A stretch of DNA of 64,000 bases from Actinomadura oligospora ATCC 43269 (GCF_000518265.1 NZ_JADG01000013.1:186001-250000); one strand, 5' to 3'; counted from the first letter of the stretch, positions 54,102-62,479 are shown. Notes: generated from the sequence alone by a model not told the origin. Program-made: numbers and translations.

Positions 54102-55690
54102 GCCCCGTGAACGGTCCCGGCAACCCGGTCACCGACCCGGACGCCGGCCGGGTCTTCCTCGTCGGGACCGGTCCCGGCGACCCGAAGCTGCTGACCCTGC
54201 GCGCCGTGGAGGTGCTGGCGGGCGCGGACGTGGTGATCGCGCCGATCGCGCACGTCCACCCCGAGGTGCTGACGCACCGCCGCGCGGACGCCGAGCTGGT
54301 CGACTCCGCCGAGGTCGCCGACCCGGTGAAGCTCGCCGTGAAGCACGCCCGCGCGGGCCGCCGCGTCGCCCGGCTGTTCCAGGGCGACCCGGCGCTGGCC
54401 TGCGGGATGGCGTCCTGGGGCGAGGCCCTGTACAAGGCGGGCGTCTCGTTCGAGGTCGCGTCCGGTGTGTCCGCGCTGACCGGTGTGCCCGGGTACGCGG
54501 GCATCCCGCTGACCGACGACAAGCACCGCGAGGTGCGGTTCATCGACGCGTCCGAGGGCGGGGTCGACTGGGCCGCGTTCTCCGACCCGGCCGCCACGCT
54601 GGTGATCATCGGCGCCGAGCACTCGGTCGCCGAGGTCTGCAAGTCGCTGATCGCCGTCGGGCGCCCGGACTCCACGCCCGCCGCGATGACCATGCTCGGC
54701 ACCACCACCGAGCAGGAGACCGTGGTCTCCGACCTCAAGCGCCTGGCCGCCGAGGCCAAGGGCATGGAGACCCCGGCGATGATCATCGTCGGGGACGTGG
54801 TGAAGTGGCGGGACCGGCTCGGCTGGTTCGAGGCCAAGCCGCTGTTCGGCTGGCGGGTCCTGGTGCCGCGCACCAAGGAGCAGGCCGCGTCGCTGTCGGA
54901 GCAGCTGCGCTCGTACGGGGCCGTCCCGGACGAGGTGCCGACGATCTCGGTCGAGCCGCCGCGCACGCCGCAGCAGATGGAGCGCGCGGTCAAGGGCCTG
55001 GTCACCGGACGGTACGAGTGGGTGGTGTTCACCTCCACCAACGCCGTCCGCGCGGTGCGCGAGAAGTTCCAGGACTACGGCCTCGACGCGCGCGCGTTCG
55101 CCGGGCTGAAGGTCGCGGCCGTCGGCGAGGCGACCGCGCAGGCGCTGGTCGAGTTCGGCGTCCACCCCGACCTGACGCCGTCCGGGCAGCAGTCCTCGGA
55201 GGGCCTGGTCGAGGTCTGGCCGCCCTACGACGAGGACCTCGACCCCATCAACCGGGTCCTGCTCCCGCGCGCCGACATCGCCACCGACACGCTCATCGCG
55301 GGCCTGACCGACCTCGGCTGGGAGTGCGAGGACGTGACCGCCTACCGGACGGTCCGGGCCGCGCCGCCGCCCGCGCCGATCCGCGAGGCCATCAAGGGCG
55401 GCGGTTTCGACGCGGTGCTGTTCACCTCGTCGTCCACCGTGAAGAACCTCATCGGCATCGCGGGCAAGCCGCACAACGTGACCGTGATCGCCTGCATCGG
55501 CCCGCAGACCGCCAAGACCGCCGAGGAGTACGGCCTGCGCGTGGACGTGATGTCGCCCACGCCGTCGGTCCAGGCGCTGGCTGAGGCCCTCGCGGAGTAC
55601 GGTGCCAAGAGGAGGGCCGCCCAGATCGAGAACGGCGACCCGCTGCGCAAGCCCAGCCAGATGCGCCGGGGCGCGCGCCGCCGCAAGTAG
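54098..55690 (+). CDS. hemD: Fused uroporphyrinogen-III methyltransferase / synthase
   Basis: This is a 530-residue bifunctional protein. Residues about 18-245 are a SUMT/CobA-type tetrapyrrole methylase (VFLVGTGPGDPKLLTLRAVE, LFQGDPALACGM). Residues about 250-510 are uroporphyrinogen-III synthase (GWRVLVPRTKEQAASLSEQL, VVFTSTNAVRAV, AVLFTSSSTVKNLIG). The same fusion is normal in actinobacteria, including mycobacteria. The C-terminal tail is very basic (RRGARRRK). The start is GTG after GGGAGGG. A hairpin follows before hemB. Confidence 0.95.
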   Translation: MSPVNGPGNPVTDPDAGRVFLVGTGPGDPKLLTLRAVEVLAGADVVIAPIAHVHPEVLTHRRADAELVDSAEVADPVKLAVKHARAGRRVARLFQGDPALACGMASWGEALYKAGVSFEVASGVSALTGVPGYAGIPLTDDKHREVRFIDASEGGVDWAAFSDPAATLVIIGAEHSVAEVCKSLIAVGRPDSTPAAMTMLGTTTEQETVVSDLKRLAAEAKGMETPAMIIVGDVVKWRDRLGWFEAKPLFGWRVLVPRTKEQAASLSEQLRSYGAVPDEVPTISVEPPRTPQQMERAVKGLVTGRYEWVVFTSTNAVRAVREKFQDYGLDARAFAGLKVAAVGEATAQALVEFGVHPDLTPSGQQSSEGLVEVWPPYDEDLDPINRVLLPRADIATDTLIAGLTDLGWECEDVTAYRTVRAAPPPAPIREAIKGGGFDAVLFTSSSTVKNLIGIAGKPHNVTVIACIGPQTAKTAEEYGLRVDVMSPTPSVQALAEALAEYGAKRRAAQIENGDPLRKPSQMRRGARRRK

Positions 55691-55696
55691 AACCCC

Positions 55697-55740
55697 ACGG
55701 CGGGCGCCCGGACACCCCGGCGCGCCCGCCGTCGCCTTTT
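55697..55740 (+). terminator. Terminator or attenuator between hemD and hemB
   Basis: ACGGCGGGCG (55697-55706) pairs with CGCCCGCCGT (55723-55732), and TTTT follows at 55737-55740. It lies 7 bases after hemD and could set the hemB level relative to hemACD. Confidence 0.7.
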
Positions 55741-55756
55741 CCTGGAGATGCCTGAG

Positions 55757-56740
55757 ATGTCCGCCCAGTTTCCCGTCGCCCGGCCACGTCGCCTCCGCCG
55801 TACCCCCGCGCTGCGGAGGCTGACCGCCGAGAACCGGCTGGCCCCGGCCGACCTGGTGCTGCCGATGTTCGTCAAGGAGGGCCTGGACGAGCCGCAGCCG
55901 ATCCAGTCCATGCCCGGCGTCGTCCAGCACACCCGCGAGTCGCTCCGCAAGGCCGCGCACGAGGCCGTCGAGGCGGGCGTCGGCGGGATCATCCTGTTCG
56001 GCGTCCCGGCCGTGAAGGACGCCGTGGGCTCGGCGGGCGACGCGGCCGACGGGGTCGTCCAGGTCGCGCTGCGCGACCTGGCGTCCGACCTCGGCGACTC
56101 GACCGTCCTCATCTCCGACCTGTGCCTGGACGAGTTCACCGACCACGGCCACTGCGGCATCCTCACCCCGTCCGGGGAGGTCGACAACGACGCGACCCTC
56201 GAGCGGTACGCGTCGATCGCGGTCGCGCAGGCCGCCGCGGGCGCCGCCGTCGTCGCGCCGTCCGGGATGATGGACGGCCAGGTCGGGGCGATCCGCTCCG
56301 CGCTGGACTCGGCCGGCCACCAGAACGTGTCGATCCTGGGCTACTCGGTCAAGTACGCCTCCGCCTTCTACGGCCCGTTCCGCGAGGCCGCCGAGTGCGC
56401 CCCGAGCTTCGGCGACCGCTCCTCCTACCAGCAGGACCCGGCCAACGCCGCCGAGTCCCTGCGCGAGGTCTTCCTCGACCTGGACGAGGGCGCCGACATG
56501 GTCATGGTCAAGCCCGCCGGGGCCTACCTGGACGTGCTCCGCCAGGTTCGCGACGCCGTGGACGTCCCGGTCGCCGCGTACCAGGTCAGCGGCGAGTACG
56601 CGATGATCGAGGCCGCCGCCGCCAACGGCTGGCTGGACCGCGACCGCACCGTCATGGAGTCCCTGATGGCGATCCGTCGCGCCGGCGCCGACATCATCCT
56701 GACCTACTACGCCACCGAGGTCGCCCGCACGCTGGGATGA
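55757..56740 (+). CDS. hemB: Delta-aminolevulinic acid dehydratase (porphobilinogen synthase)
   Basis: This 327-residue enzyme condenses two ALA molecules. Schiff-base lysines are Lys199 (GYSVKYASAFYGPFR) and Lys252 (MVMVKPAGAYLD). The metal site is ISDLCLDEFTDHGHCGIL and the allosteric Mg region is VAAYQVSGEYAM. I chose the ATG at 55757, preceded by GGAG at 8 nt; the ATG three codons earlier is too close to the SD. Confidence 0.97.
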   Translation: MSAQFPVARPRRLRRTPALRRLTAENRLAPADLVLPMFVKEGLDEPQPIQSMPGVVQHTRESLRKAAHEAVEAGVGGIILFGVPAVKDAVGSAGDAADGVVQVALRDLASDLGDSTVLISDLCLDEFTDHGHCGILTPSGEVDNDATLERYASIAVAQAAAGAAVVAPSGMMDGQVGAIRSALDSAGHQNVSILGYSVKYASAFYGPFREAAECAPSFGDRSSYQQDPANAAESLREVFLDLDEGADMVMVKPAGAYLDVLRQVRDAVDVPVAAYQVSGEYAMIEAAAANGWLDRDRTVMESLMAIRRAGADIILTYYATEVARTLG

Positions 56741-56895
56741 CCCCGCCGCGAGGTAGGTGATCGTTTGCCGGGGATCACTTCCTCCTAGTCAATTGGAACC
56801 GTTTCCGGGGGGTTGCCGTGTCCGGGCGGCCTCCCGCCCGGCATCATCGACTAACAAGGAGCCGGACGGGGCCGGTGATCCCAGGCCCGGCGTGA

Positions 56896-57588
56896 ATGGG
56901 GGGCGTCATCGTGCTTGCGGTCTCGGGCAACAGGAACAACCGTCGGGCCCGCGAACGGCGCGATCGGAACCGCGAGCGCCCCCGGCCCCCCGCCAACGCC
57001 GCCGCCGCTGCCGCCTACGCCGCCCTCGGCTGGCCCTGCGTACCCGGCGCGCACGCTTCCGTCGGCGGCGACCGCGCCTGCTCCTGCGACCGGGTGGGCT
57101 GTCCCGACCCCGCCGCGCATCCCGTCTCCGCCGCCTGGGCGATCCAGGCCAGCGTCGACCCCGCCGTGATCGACCGCTGGTGGACCGAGCGCCCCGACGC
57201 CAACGTCATCCTCCCGACCGGGCGCGTCTTCGACGTCTTCGACATCCCCGCCGAGGCCGGGGTCGAGGCCCTGGCCCGCATCGACGCCGAGAGCCTCCCC
57301 ATCGGCCCGGTCGCGAACGTCGCCGACGAGCGGTACCTGTTCTTCGTCGCCACGCGGACGCCCGTGGACGAGGACGAGTGGTGGTCCTGCCACCTCGACT
57401 GCTCGCCCGAGACCGTCGCCGAGACGCCCGGCATGCGCTGGCACTGCCGCGACAGCTACGTCGTGGCCCCGCCGTCGCTACTGACCTATGGCCGGACGGT
57501 CAGCTGGATCCGTCCGCCGGAGAACACCCCCCTCCCCGACCCCCTGCGCCTGCTCGCCGTCCTCTCGGACGCCTGCGAAGCCCTCTAG
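56896..57588 (+). CDS. Stand-alone bifunctional primase/polymerase N-terminal domain protein
   Basis: This 230-residue chromosomal protein resembles the Prim-Pol (archaeo-eukaryotic primase) domain of plasmid and phage replication proteins: AAAYAALGWPCVPGAHASVG, SAAWAIQASVDPAVIDRWWT, NVILPTGRVFDVFDIPAEAG, VVAPPSLLTYG. The usual acidic pair DxD appears as FDVFDIP, so catalysis is uncertain. Cys residues (CSCDRVGC) may form a zinc knuckle. No helicase or integrase lies nearby. A GTG five codons downstream has a better SD. Its role is unknown. Confidence 0.8.
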   Translation: MGGVIVLAVSGNRNNRRARERRDRNRERPRPPANAAAAAAYAALGWPCVPGAHASVGGDRACSCDRVGCPDPAAHPVSAAWAIQASVDPAVIDRWWTERPDANVILPTGRVFDVFDIPAEAGVEALARIDAESLPIGPVANVADERYLFFVATRTPVDEDEWWSCHLDCSPETVAETPGMRWHCRDSYVVAPPSLLTYGRTVSWIRPPENTPLPDPLRLLAVLSDACEAL

Positions 57589-57595
57589 CCGCCGC

Positions 57596-59530
57596 TCAGC
57601 GCTCCGCCACGGCCTCAGGAACCCGTCCGTCGGCTGCGGCCTCGGGTGCGCGATCGTCCGCTGGGACGTCGCGGGTCTGGGTGTCCGTGGCCGGGTCGTC
57701 TGCGGGGCTCTCGGACGTGTAGCCGCTCGCCTGGAGGGTGAACAGGCGCGCGTACTCGCCGTCCCGGGCCATCAGCTCGTCATGGCCGCCCTGCTCGACG
57801 ATCCTCCCGTCCGCGAGGACGACGATGTGGTCCGCCTCCCGCACCGCGCCGAGGCGGTGCGAGATCAGCACGCTGGTCCGGCCCGCGCGATGCGCGCGGA
57901 GCGAGGCGTGCACGGCGTGCTCGGCCTCCGCGTCCAGGCCGGAGCTGGGCTCGTCGAGAAGCAGCAGGTCACGGTCGTCGCGCAGCAGCGCGCGGGCCAG
58001 CGCGAGCCGCTGCCACTGGCCGCCCGACAGCGCGACCCCGGCCTCGTCCCCGGGGCCCGCGAAGATCCGGCTCAGCATCGTGTCGTAGCCGTCCGGGAGG
58101 GCCTCCAGGGCGTCGTGGATCCCGGCGCGGCGGGCGGCGGCGCGGATCCGCTCGGGGGCGTCCGCGGCGGTGAGGTCGCCGAGCAGGATGTTCTCGGAGG
58201 CGGACAGGTCGTACTCCATGAAGTCCTGGAAGACGACGCCGACGCGGCTCCGCAGCTCCGCCGGGGAGAGGTCGCGGAGGTCCAGGCCGTCCCAGGTGAC
58301 CGAGCCGCGCTCGGGGTCGTAGAGGCGGCACAGCAGCTTGACCAGGGTGCTCTTGCCCGCGCCGTTCACCCCGACGAGCGCGACGCTCCGGCCGTGCGGG
58401 ACGACCAGGTCGACCCCACGCAGCACCCACGGATGGTCGGGGCCGTAGCGGAACCACACGTCCCGCAGCTCGACGCCCCGGCGCAGCTCGGGCACGGGAC
58501 GCGGGTCCGCGCGCACCGGAAGGTCCGGCCCGGCCTCGGTGATCGTGACGTAGTGGCCGAACAGCAGCAGCGCCTGGTGCGCGTCCGCCCAGCGGTCGAC
58601 GATCTGGCTCAGCGCGGACTGCACCCCGGCGACGGCCGCGACGAACATCGTCACGTCCCCGGGCGAGATGTCGCCCGCCGTGGCCGCCCACACCGCCCAG
58701 AACAGGCCGCCCGCCGCGACCGCGCCACCGAGCAGGGCGAGGAGGCCCTGGCGGCGGACCGTGGCCAGGTCGACGCGGCGTTCGGCCGCGTCGGTCGCGC
58801 GCAGCTCGGCCAGCATCCGGCGGCGGAAGAAGTCGCCGAGGCCGAACAGCCGCACCTCCTTGGCGGCCTCCGGCCTGGTCAGCAGCTCGCCGTAGAAGAT
58901 CTGGCGGCGCAGGCCCGGGCTGATGCCCCACATCGTCCGGGCGCGCTCGCGGCTCAGCCCGAGCTGGATCCACGCGGCGGGCAGCGCGGCCAGGAAGATC
59001 ACCGCGACCAGGACCGGGTTGATCACGACGAGGGTGACGACGAACCCGGAGAGCAGCAGGGCCGACTGGCCGATCGTGAGCGCCCCGGTGACCAGGCGGT
59101 CCGGCGCGTTCTCGCTGGACTCGCGGGCGAGCCGCAGGGTGTCCTGGAAGCGGGGGCTCTCGAACCGGCGCAGCCCGGCGTCGGAGTTCACCGCGCGGAA
59201 CAGCCGGTCGGCGGCCAGGGCTCGCACCGCGCGCCGCAGCTGCCGCTGCGCGTACGTGGACACGTGCGGGATGACCGTGAGCGACAGGCCGCAGACGGCG
59301 AGCCCGGCGGCGAGGAGGAGCAGGACGGACCGGTCCTCGCCCGAGGCCAGGCCGTCCAGGACGAGTTTGGTGAGCCAGGCCGTCGCGACGGGCACGAGCC
59401 CGGCCAGGGCGGCGAGCGCGACCGCCGCCAGCGCGGCGCGCCGGTGCGCCCGCCAGGTCAGGGACGCGACGCTCGCCAGCCGCCGCCTCAGCGGAACCTC
59501 CGACGGGGCCGCCGCCTCCGGCGGGGTCAT
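57596..59530 (-). CDS. ABC exporter (fused membrane and ATPase domains)
   Basis: This 644-residue half-transporter would act as a homodimer. Residues about 25-330 are the six-helix export domain (AALAAVALAALAGLVPVATA, LLLSGFVVTLVVINPVLVAV). About 365-600 is the ATPase: Walker A LVGVNGAGKSTLVKLL, signature GVALSGGQWQRLALARALLR, Walker B DLLLLDEPSSGLDAEAE, H-loop SVLISHRLG. There is no C39 peptidase domain, so leader removal must come from elsewhere. It lies 144 bp after the Cys-rich peptide gene on the same strand, the usual place for a peptide exporter. An acidic tail ends the protein. Confidence 0.93.
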   Translation of the reverse strand: MTPPEAAAPSEVPLRRRLASVASLTWRAHRRAALAAVALAALAGLVPVATAWLTKLVLDGLASGEDRSVLLLLAAGLAVCGLSLTVIPHVSTYAQRQLRRAVRALAADRLFRAVNSDAGLRRFESPRFQDTLRLARESSENAPDRLVTGALTIGQSALLLSGFVVTLVVINPVLVAVIFLAALPAAWIQLGLSRERARTMWGISPGLRRQIFYGELLTRPEAAKEVRLFGLGDFFRRRMLAELRATDAAERRVDLATVRRQGLLALLGGAVAAGGLFWAVWAATAGDISPGDVTMFVAAVAGVQSALSQIVDRWADAHQALLLFGHYVTITEAGPDLPVRADPRPVPELRRGVELRDVWFRYGPDHPWVLRGVDLVVPHGRSVALVGVNGAGKSTLVKLLCRLYDPERGSVTWDGLDLRDLSPAELRSRVGVVFQDFMEYDLSASENILLGDLTAADAPERIRAAARRAGIHDALEALPDGYDTMLSRIFAGPGDEAGVALSGGQWQRLALARALLRDDRDLLLLDEPSSGLDAEAEHAVHASLRAHRAGRTSVLISHRLGAVREADHIVVLADGRIVEQGGHDELMARDGEYARLFTLQASGYTSESPADDPATDTQTRDVPADDRAPEAAADGRVPEAVAER

Positions 59531-59556
59531 CGGGGCCCGCCCGCGGAAAGCGGAGA

Positions 59557-59587
59557 GGCACCGGCCGGGACGAGCCCGGCCGGTGCC
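59557..59587 (-). terminator. Hairpin between peptide gene and ABC exporter
   Basis: A 13-bp perfect stem (59557-59569 with 59575-59587) with a 5-base loop. Placed after the peptide gene and before the exporter, it fits a partial terminator that raises precursor over transporter mRNA, as in many bacteriocin operons. Confidence 0.8.
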
Positions 59588-59674
59588 GTCCGTCCGGACG
59601 CGCGGCGCGTGGCGATGGCCGTTCCCACCGCAACAGGGGAGGTCAACGCGACGATCCGCACGCCCGGCCGCCGA

Positions 59675-59815
59675 TCAGGTGCAGTAGGTGTGGCCGGCGT
59701 AGATGCAGCAGTGCATGCCGGTCGACGTCCACCAGCACGCCTCGGCCTTGGCCTTGGTGGACGGGAGGATCCTGTCGAGCATGCGGTCGCTGAGCCTGGT
59801 CAGGGTACGAACCAT
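59675..59815 (-). CDS. 46-residue Cys-rich peptide precursor (putative secreted peptide / RiPP)
   Basis: ATG at 59815, with GGAGG 8 nt upstream, opens 46 codons. Residues 1-26 form a basic amphipathic leader (MVRTLTRLSDRMLDRILPST, then KAKAEA). Residues 27-46 form a core with Cys27, Cys36, Cys37 and Cys45, Trp28-Trp29, two His and several Thr, ending Tyr-Cys-Thr. Ala24-Glu25-Ala26 just before Cys27 looks like a signal-peptidase AxA site. The gene has its own promoter, lies between an S26 peptidase and an ABC exporter gene, and is followed by a hairpin. No lanthionine, YcaO, radical-SAM or lasso enzyme is nearby. I do not recognise the family; disulfides or unknown modifications are possible. 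Confidence 0.75.
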   Translation of the reverse strand: MVRTLTRLSDRMLDRILPSTKAKAEACWWTSTGMHCCIYAGHTYCT

Positions 59816-59909
59816 GGGAACCACCTCCAGACACGCCGGATCGCTCCGGTCGCAGGGCTGGTCGGGCGCCGTGCCGGTTCCGGAACCCGCCCGGCGCTCG
59901 CTTGCCCAG

Positions 59910-59938
59910 AAGCTAACCGGCGGCGATCAAGCTCTCAA
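59910..59938 (-). promoter_or_regulatory. Promoter of the Cys-rich peptide gene
   Basis: On the minus strand TTGAGA (59933-59938), a 17-bp spacer and TAGCTT (59910-59915) form a sigma-70-like promoter. The predicted leader is about 90 nt. Confidence 0.6.
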
Positions 59939-59968
59939 GAGGCCGGTTCCGCGTTGTGACTTCTGCGA

Positions 59969-60595
59969 TCAGCGGAGAGTCGATCTTGGTGACTGTTGCC
60001 GGTTTGGCCCGTCCCCCGAAACGTCCGCGGCGGCGTTCCCGATGGGGCCCGCGGAGCGGCCCAGCCGCCGCAGGACGACCCCCAGCAGCCCGTCGCCGGG
60101 GTAGAGCCCGCGCTGCCGGGAGTCCACGCTGTCCGGGTTGTCCCCGAGGACGGCGAGCCGCCCGGACGGCACCGTCCCGCCCTCCCCGGGCACCCCGGAC
60201 GGCACCGGATCACCCGGCACTGCGGCCACTCGCTTCACGTTCCACACCTGTGCCGCAGCCCCCGGCGTCTTCGGCCGCGCAGGCGCCTGCGCGGTCCCGC
60301 CCGCCACGGGCGGGGGTGCGGTGAGGAAATCGGGGGTGTTCGGGGGCTCGAGGACGACGATGTCGCCGACCCGGACGTCCGCCAGACCGCGTCGGCGGAC
60401 GAGGACGCGGTCGCCGTCCTGGAACGTCGGGGCCATGCTGTGGCCCTCGACGGTGACGACGACCAGGTGGCGCCAGGCCCAGAGGGTGGTCCCGGCGCCG
60501 AGGGCGACGGTGGCGAGCGCCCACGTGGCCGCCGTCAGGGAGCCTGACGTCCGTGGGCCCGGCGCCCGTGAACCCGCCGTGGAGCGCTGCCGCAT
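59969..60595 (-). CDS. S26-family signal peptidase homologue
   Basis: This is a 208-residue membrane protease. One N-terminal helix at about 20-41 (LTAATWALATVALGAGTTLW) is followed by catalytic Ser53 in VEGHSMAPTFQDGD and Lys121 in VWNVKRVAAVPGD. A Pro/Ala-rich insertion lies at about 85-117. It is shorter than housekeeping LepB and is a second-type enzyme, probably dedicated to a particular substrate. The neighbouring Cys-rich peptide with its AxA site is the obvious candidate. It is separated from the upstream pseudokinase gene by 7 bp, so the two are co-transcribed. Confidence 0.9.
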   Translation of the reverse strand: MRQRSTAGSRAPGPRTSGSLTAATWALATVALGAGTTLWAWRHLVVVTVEGHSMAPTFQDGDRVLVRRRGLADVRVGDIVVLEPPNTPDFLTAPPPVAGGTAQAPARPKTPGAAAQVWNVKRVAAVPGDPVPSGVPGEGGTVPSGRLAVLGDNPDSVDSRQRGLYPGDGLLGVVLRRLGRSAGPIGNAAADVSGDGPNRQQSPRSTLR

Positions 60596-60602
60596 CGTCC
60601 GG

Positions 60603-62300
60603 TCAGGCGCCCGTCTTGGGCGCGGCGATCGGGGGCTTGCGGGCCCAGCCGGTGTAGTTCGTCAGGAGCCAGTGCGGCTTGGCCCCCGCGCGCAGCTTGA
60701 GCTGGACGGGCCGGTTGGCCTTGTCCACCCGCAGGAAGAACGTGACCTCCTGCGCGCCCGTGGCCCGCGCCAGCTCCGCGTACAGGCCGCCGAACCCGGG
60801 TTGCTGGCCGAGGGCGCCGAGCGCGGCCGTCCCCTGGTACAGGGTGCCGTTGTGCTGGAACTTGGTGGAGTTCTCCAGCAGCGCCGTCAGGGCCGGGACG
60901 GACCCGGCCGAGCGGACCTGCGCGGCCAGCGACGGGTAGCCCTTGGACGACACCGGGGTCATCCGCCAGGCCTTGCCCGCGCGCACGTAGGCGTTCTCGC
61001 CGATCACGACCGTCTGGCCGGGGCGCTTGGTCTCACCACCGCCGGCCAGCTGCATCGTGTAGGACGGCTCGGCGCCGTTGACCAGCGTGAACGAGCCGTG
61101 CGCGTTGGCCTTGATCCCCGGGCCCGTCCGCCGGAACGAGAAGGACGCGGAGGGCGTGCGGGTCGTGGCCTCCCGGATCTGGGCGGCCAGCGCGGCGCCC
61201 GGGCCCGCCGGGGCGGTCGGCGTGGGGGCCGCGGTGCTGGCCTCCTGGGACGGGTGCGGCGGGTCGGCGGTGTCCTTCTTGCCGCCCATCGTGAAGTAGG
61301 CCCCGGCCCCGCCGCCCGCGACGACCACGGCGGCCAGGCCGACGAGGGCCCAGCGGCGTCCGCCGCCGCTCCGCCCTCCGGACGGGGCGGCCACGCGGTT
61401 CTGGCCGGTGATGCGGATCCGGGACGGCGCGGGCTCGGGGGAGGCGGCGGCCTCCTTGACCAGCTCGGCGAGCCGTCCCCGGCCCTGCGCCTCCCAGGAC
61501 GGCCCGTACGCCGCGACCGCCGCCTCCTCGAGCTCGGCGGCGAAGTCGGCGGCCGAGGCGGGCCGCTTCTCCGGCTCCTTGGCCAGGCCGTGGGCGAGGA
61601 CGTCGCGCAGCGGCCCCGGGACCTGGTCGACCGGGACGGGGGTCTCGCGGTGCGCCTTGGCCCAGCCGGAGTTGCTGCGGGCGCTGAACGGGGGCCGCCC
61701 GGTCAGGCACTCGAAGAAGATCGCGGCGGCGGCGTACAGGTCGGACGCGATCGACGGGGCCGCGTCGTCCCAGAGTTCGGGGGCGGCGTAGGCGGGCCCC
61801 GCGGCCGGGCCGAAACCGAGCCCGAAGTCGGTGAGGCGGGCCTCGCCGTCCGGCGCGACCATCACGTTGGAGGGCCGGAGCGCCCCGTGGACGACCTCCC
61901 GTCCCTCTCCCGCCGCCAGCCCCAGGAGGACGCCTCCGAGCGCCGACAGGGCCGCCAGGGGCCCGCCGGGGCCGCGCGAGGCGAGGATGCGCCGGAGCGA
62001 CACGCCCTCGGCGCGCTGCATCACGATCGCCGTCCCGCCGCTCGGCGACGGGTTCTCCACGAAGTCGAACACGTCGACGACGTTCGGATCCTCCAGTTGG
62101 GACAGCCTGCGCGCCACCATCCGGTACCGCGACAGCAGCGCCTCGTCCGCTTCGAGGCGCTTGTCGAGATAGCGGATGGCGACCTTGGTCTGGGTCATGT
62201 CGTCCACCGCGAGCACAACGCGCCCCGCGGAACCACCGCCAAGGTCCCGCTCGTGGGTGAATCCCGGAACCGTCCAGCCGTCGACCACGGTGTGAGCCAT
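60603..62300 (-). CDS. Membrane serine/threonine pseudokinase with LppX/LolA-like sensor domain
   Basis: This is a 565-residue protein. Residues 10-260 have the kinase fold: the Gly loop is intact (GGGSAGRVVLAV) and DFG is present (Asp158). However, the ATP-binding Lys is Arg43 (VAIRYL), the helix-C Glu is Val62, and the catalytic loop reads HGALRPSN, with Ala140 for the catalytic Asp. Phosphotransfer is therefore unlikely. A transmembrane helix spans about 317-337. The extracytoplasmic part (350-565) resembles LppX/LprG-type lipid-binding domains. The start at 62300 follows GGAGGG very closely; the GTG at codon 5 is an alternative. It may sense lipid or peptide outside and act as a scaffold. 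Confidence 0.85.
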   Translation of the reverse strand: MAHTVVDGWTVPGFTHERDLGGGSAGRVVLAVDDMTQTKVAIRYLDKRLEADEALLSRYRMVARRLSQLEDPNVVDVFDFVENPSPSGGTAIVMQRAEGVSLRRILASRGPGGPLAALSALGGVLLGLAAGEGREVVHGALRPSNVMVAPDGEARLTDFGLGFGPAAGPAYAAPELWDDAAPSIASDLYAAAAIFFECLTGRPPFSARSNSGWAKAHRETPVPVDQVPGPLRDVLAHGLAKEPEKRPASAADFAAELEEAAVAAYGPSWEAQGRGRLAELVKEAAASPEPAPSRIRITGQNRVAAPSGGRSGGGRRWALVGLAAVVVAGGGAGAYFTMGGKKDTADPPHPSQEASTAAPTPTAPAGPGAALAAQIREATTRTPSASFSFRRTGPGIKANAHGSFTLVNGAEPSYTMQLAGGGETKRPGQTVVIGENAYVRAGKAWRMTPVSSKGYPSLAAQVRSAGSVPALTALLENSTKFQHNGTLYQGTAALGALGQQPGFGGLYAELARATGAQEVTFFLRVDKANRPVQLKLRAGAKPHWLLTNYTGWARKPPIAAPKTGA

Positions 62301-62479
62301 CCCTCCGATCCGGCGGCGCCGGGAAGAGACCCCGGGGGCGTCGCCGCTCGCGACACCGACATCCCGCCTGAAGCATTCTCGCCTGTCCCGAAGGGGCAGA
62401 CGACGCCTTTGCTGGAATATCGGCCGGTACCAGGCGAGGTCAAGACGCGTCACCGAACTGCAACTGGTTGACTGGTGGT

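Noticed and set aside
59643..59834. A 63-codon minus-strand frame overlapping the Cys-rich peptide gene
   Set aside because: It is in another frame, has no SD at its start, and its product is His/Gly/Arg-rich without a leader. The 46-codon frame has the SD and the structured leader-core layout.
59531..62300. Lanthipeptide, lasso or thiopeptide cluster
   Set aside because: No LanB/C/M, YcaO, radical SAM, RRE-type or asparagine-synthetase-like gene is present in the window. I keep only the neutral call of a Cys-rich secreted peptide.
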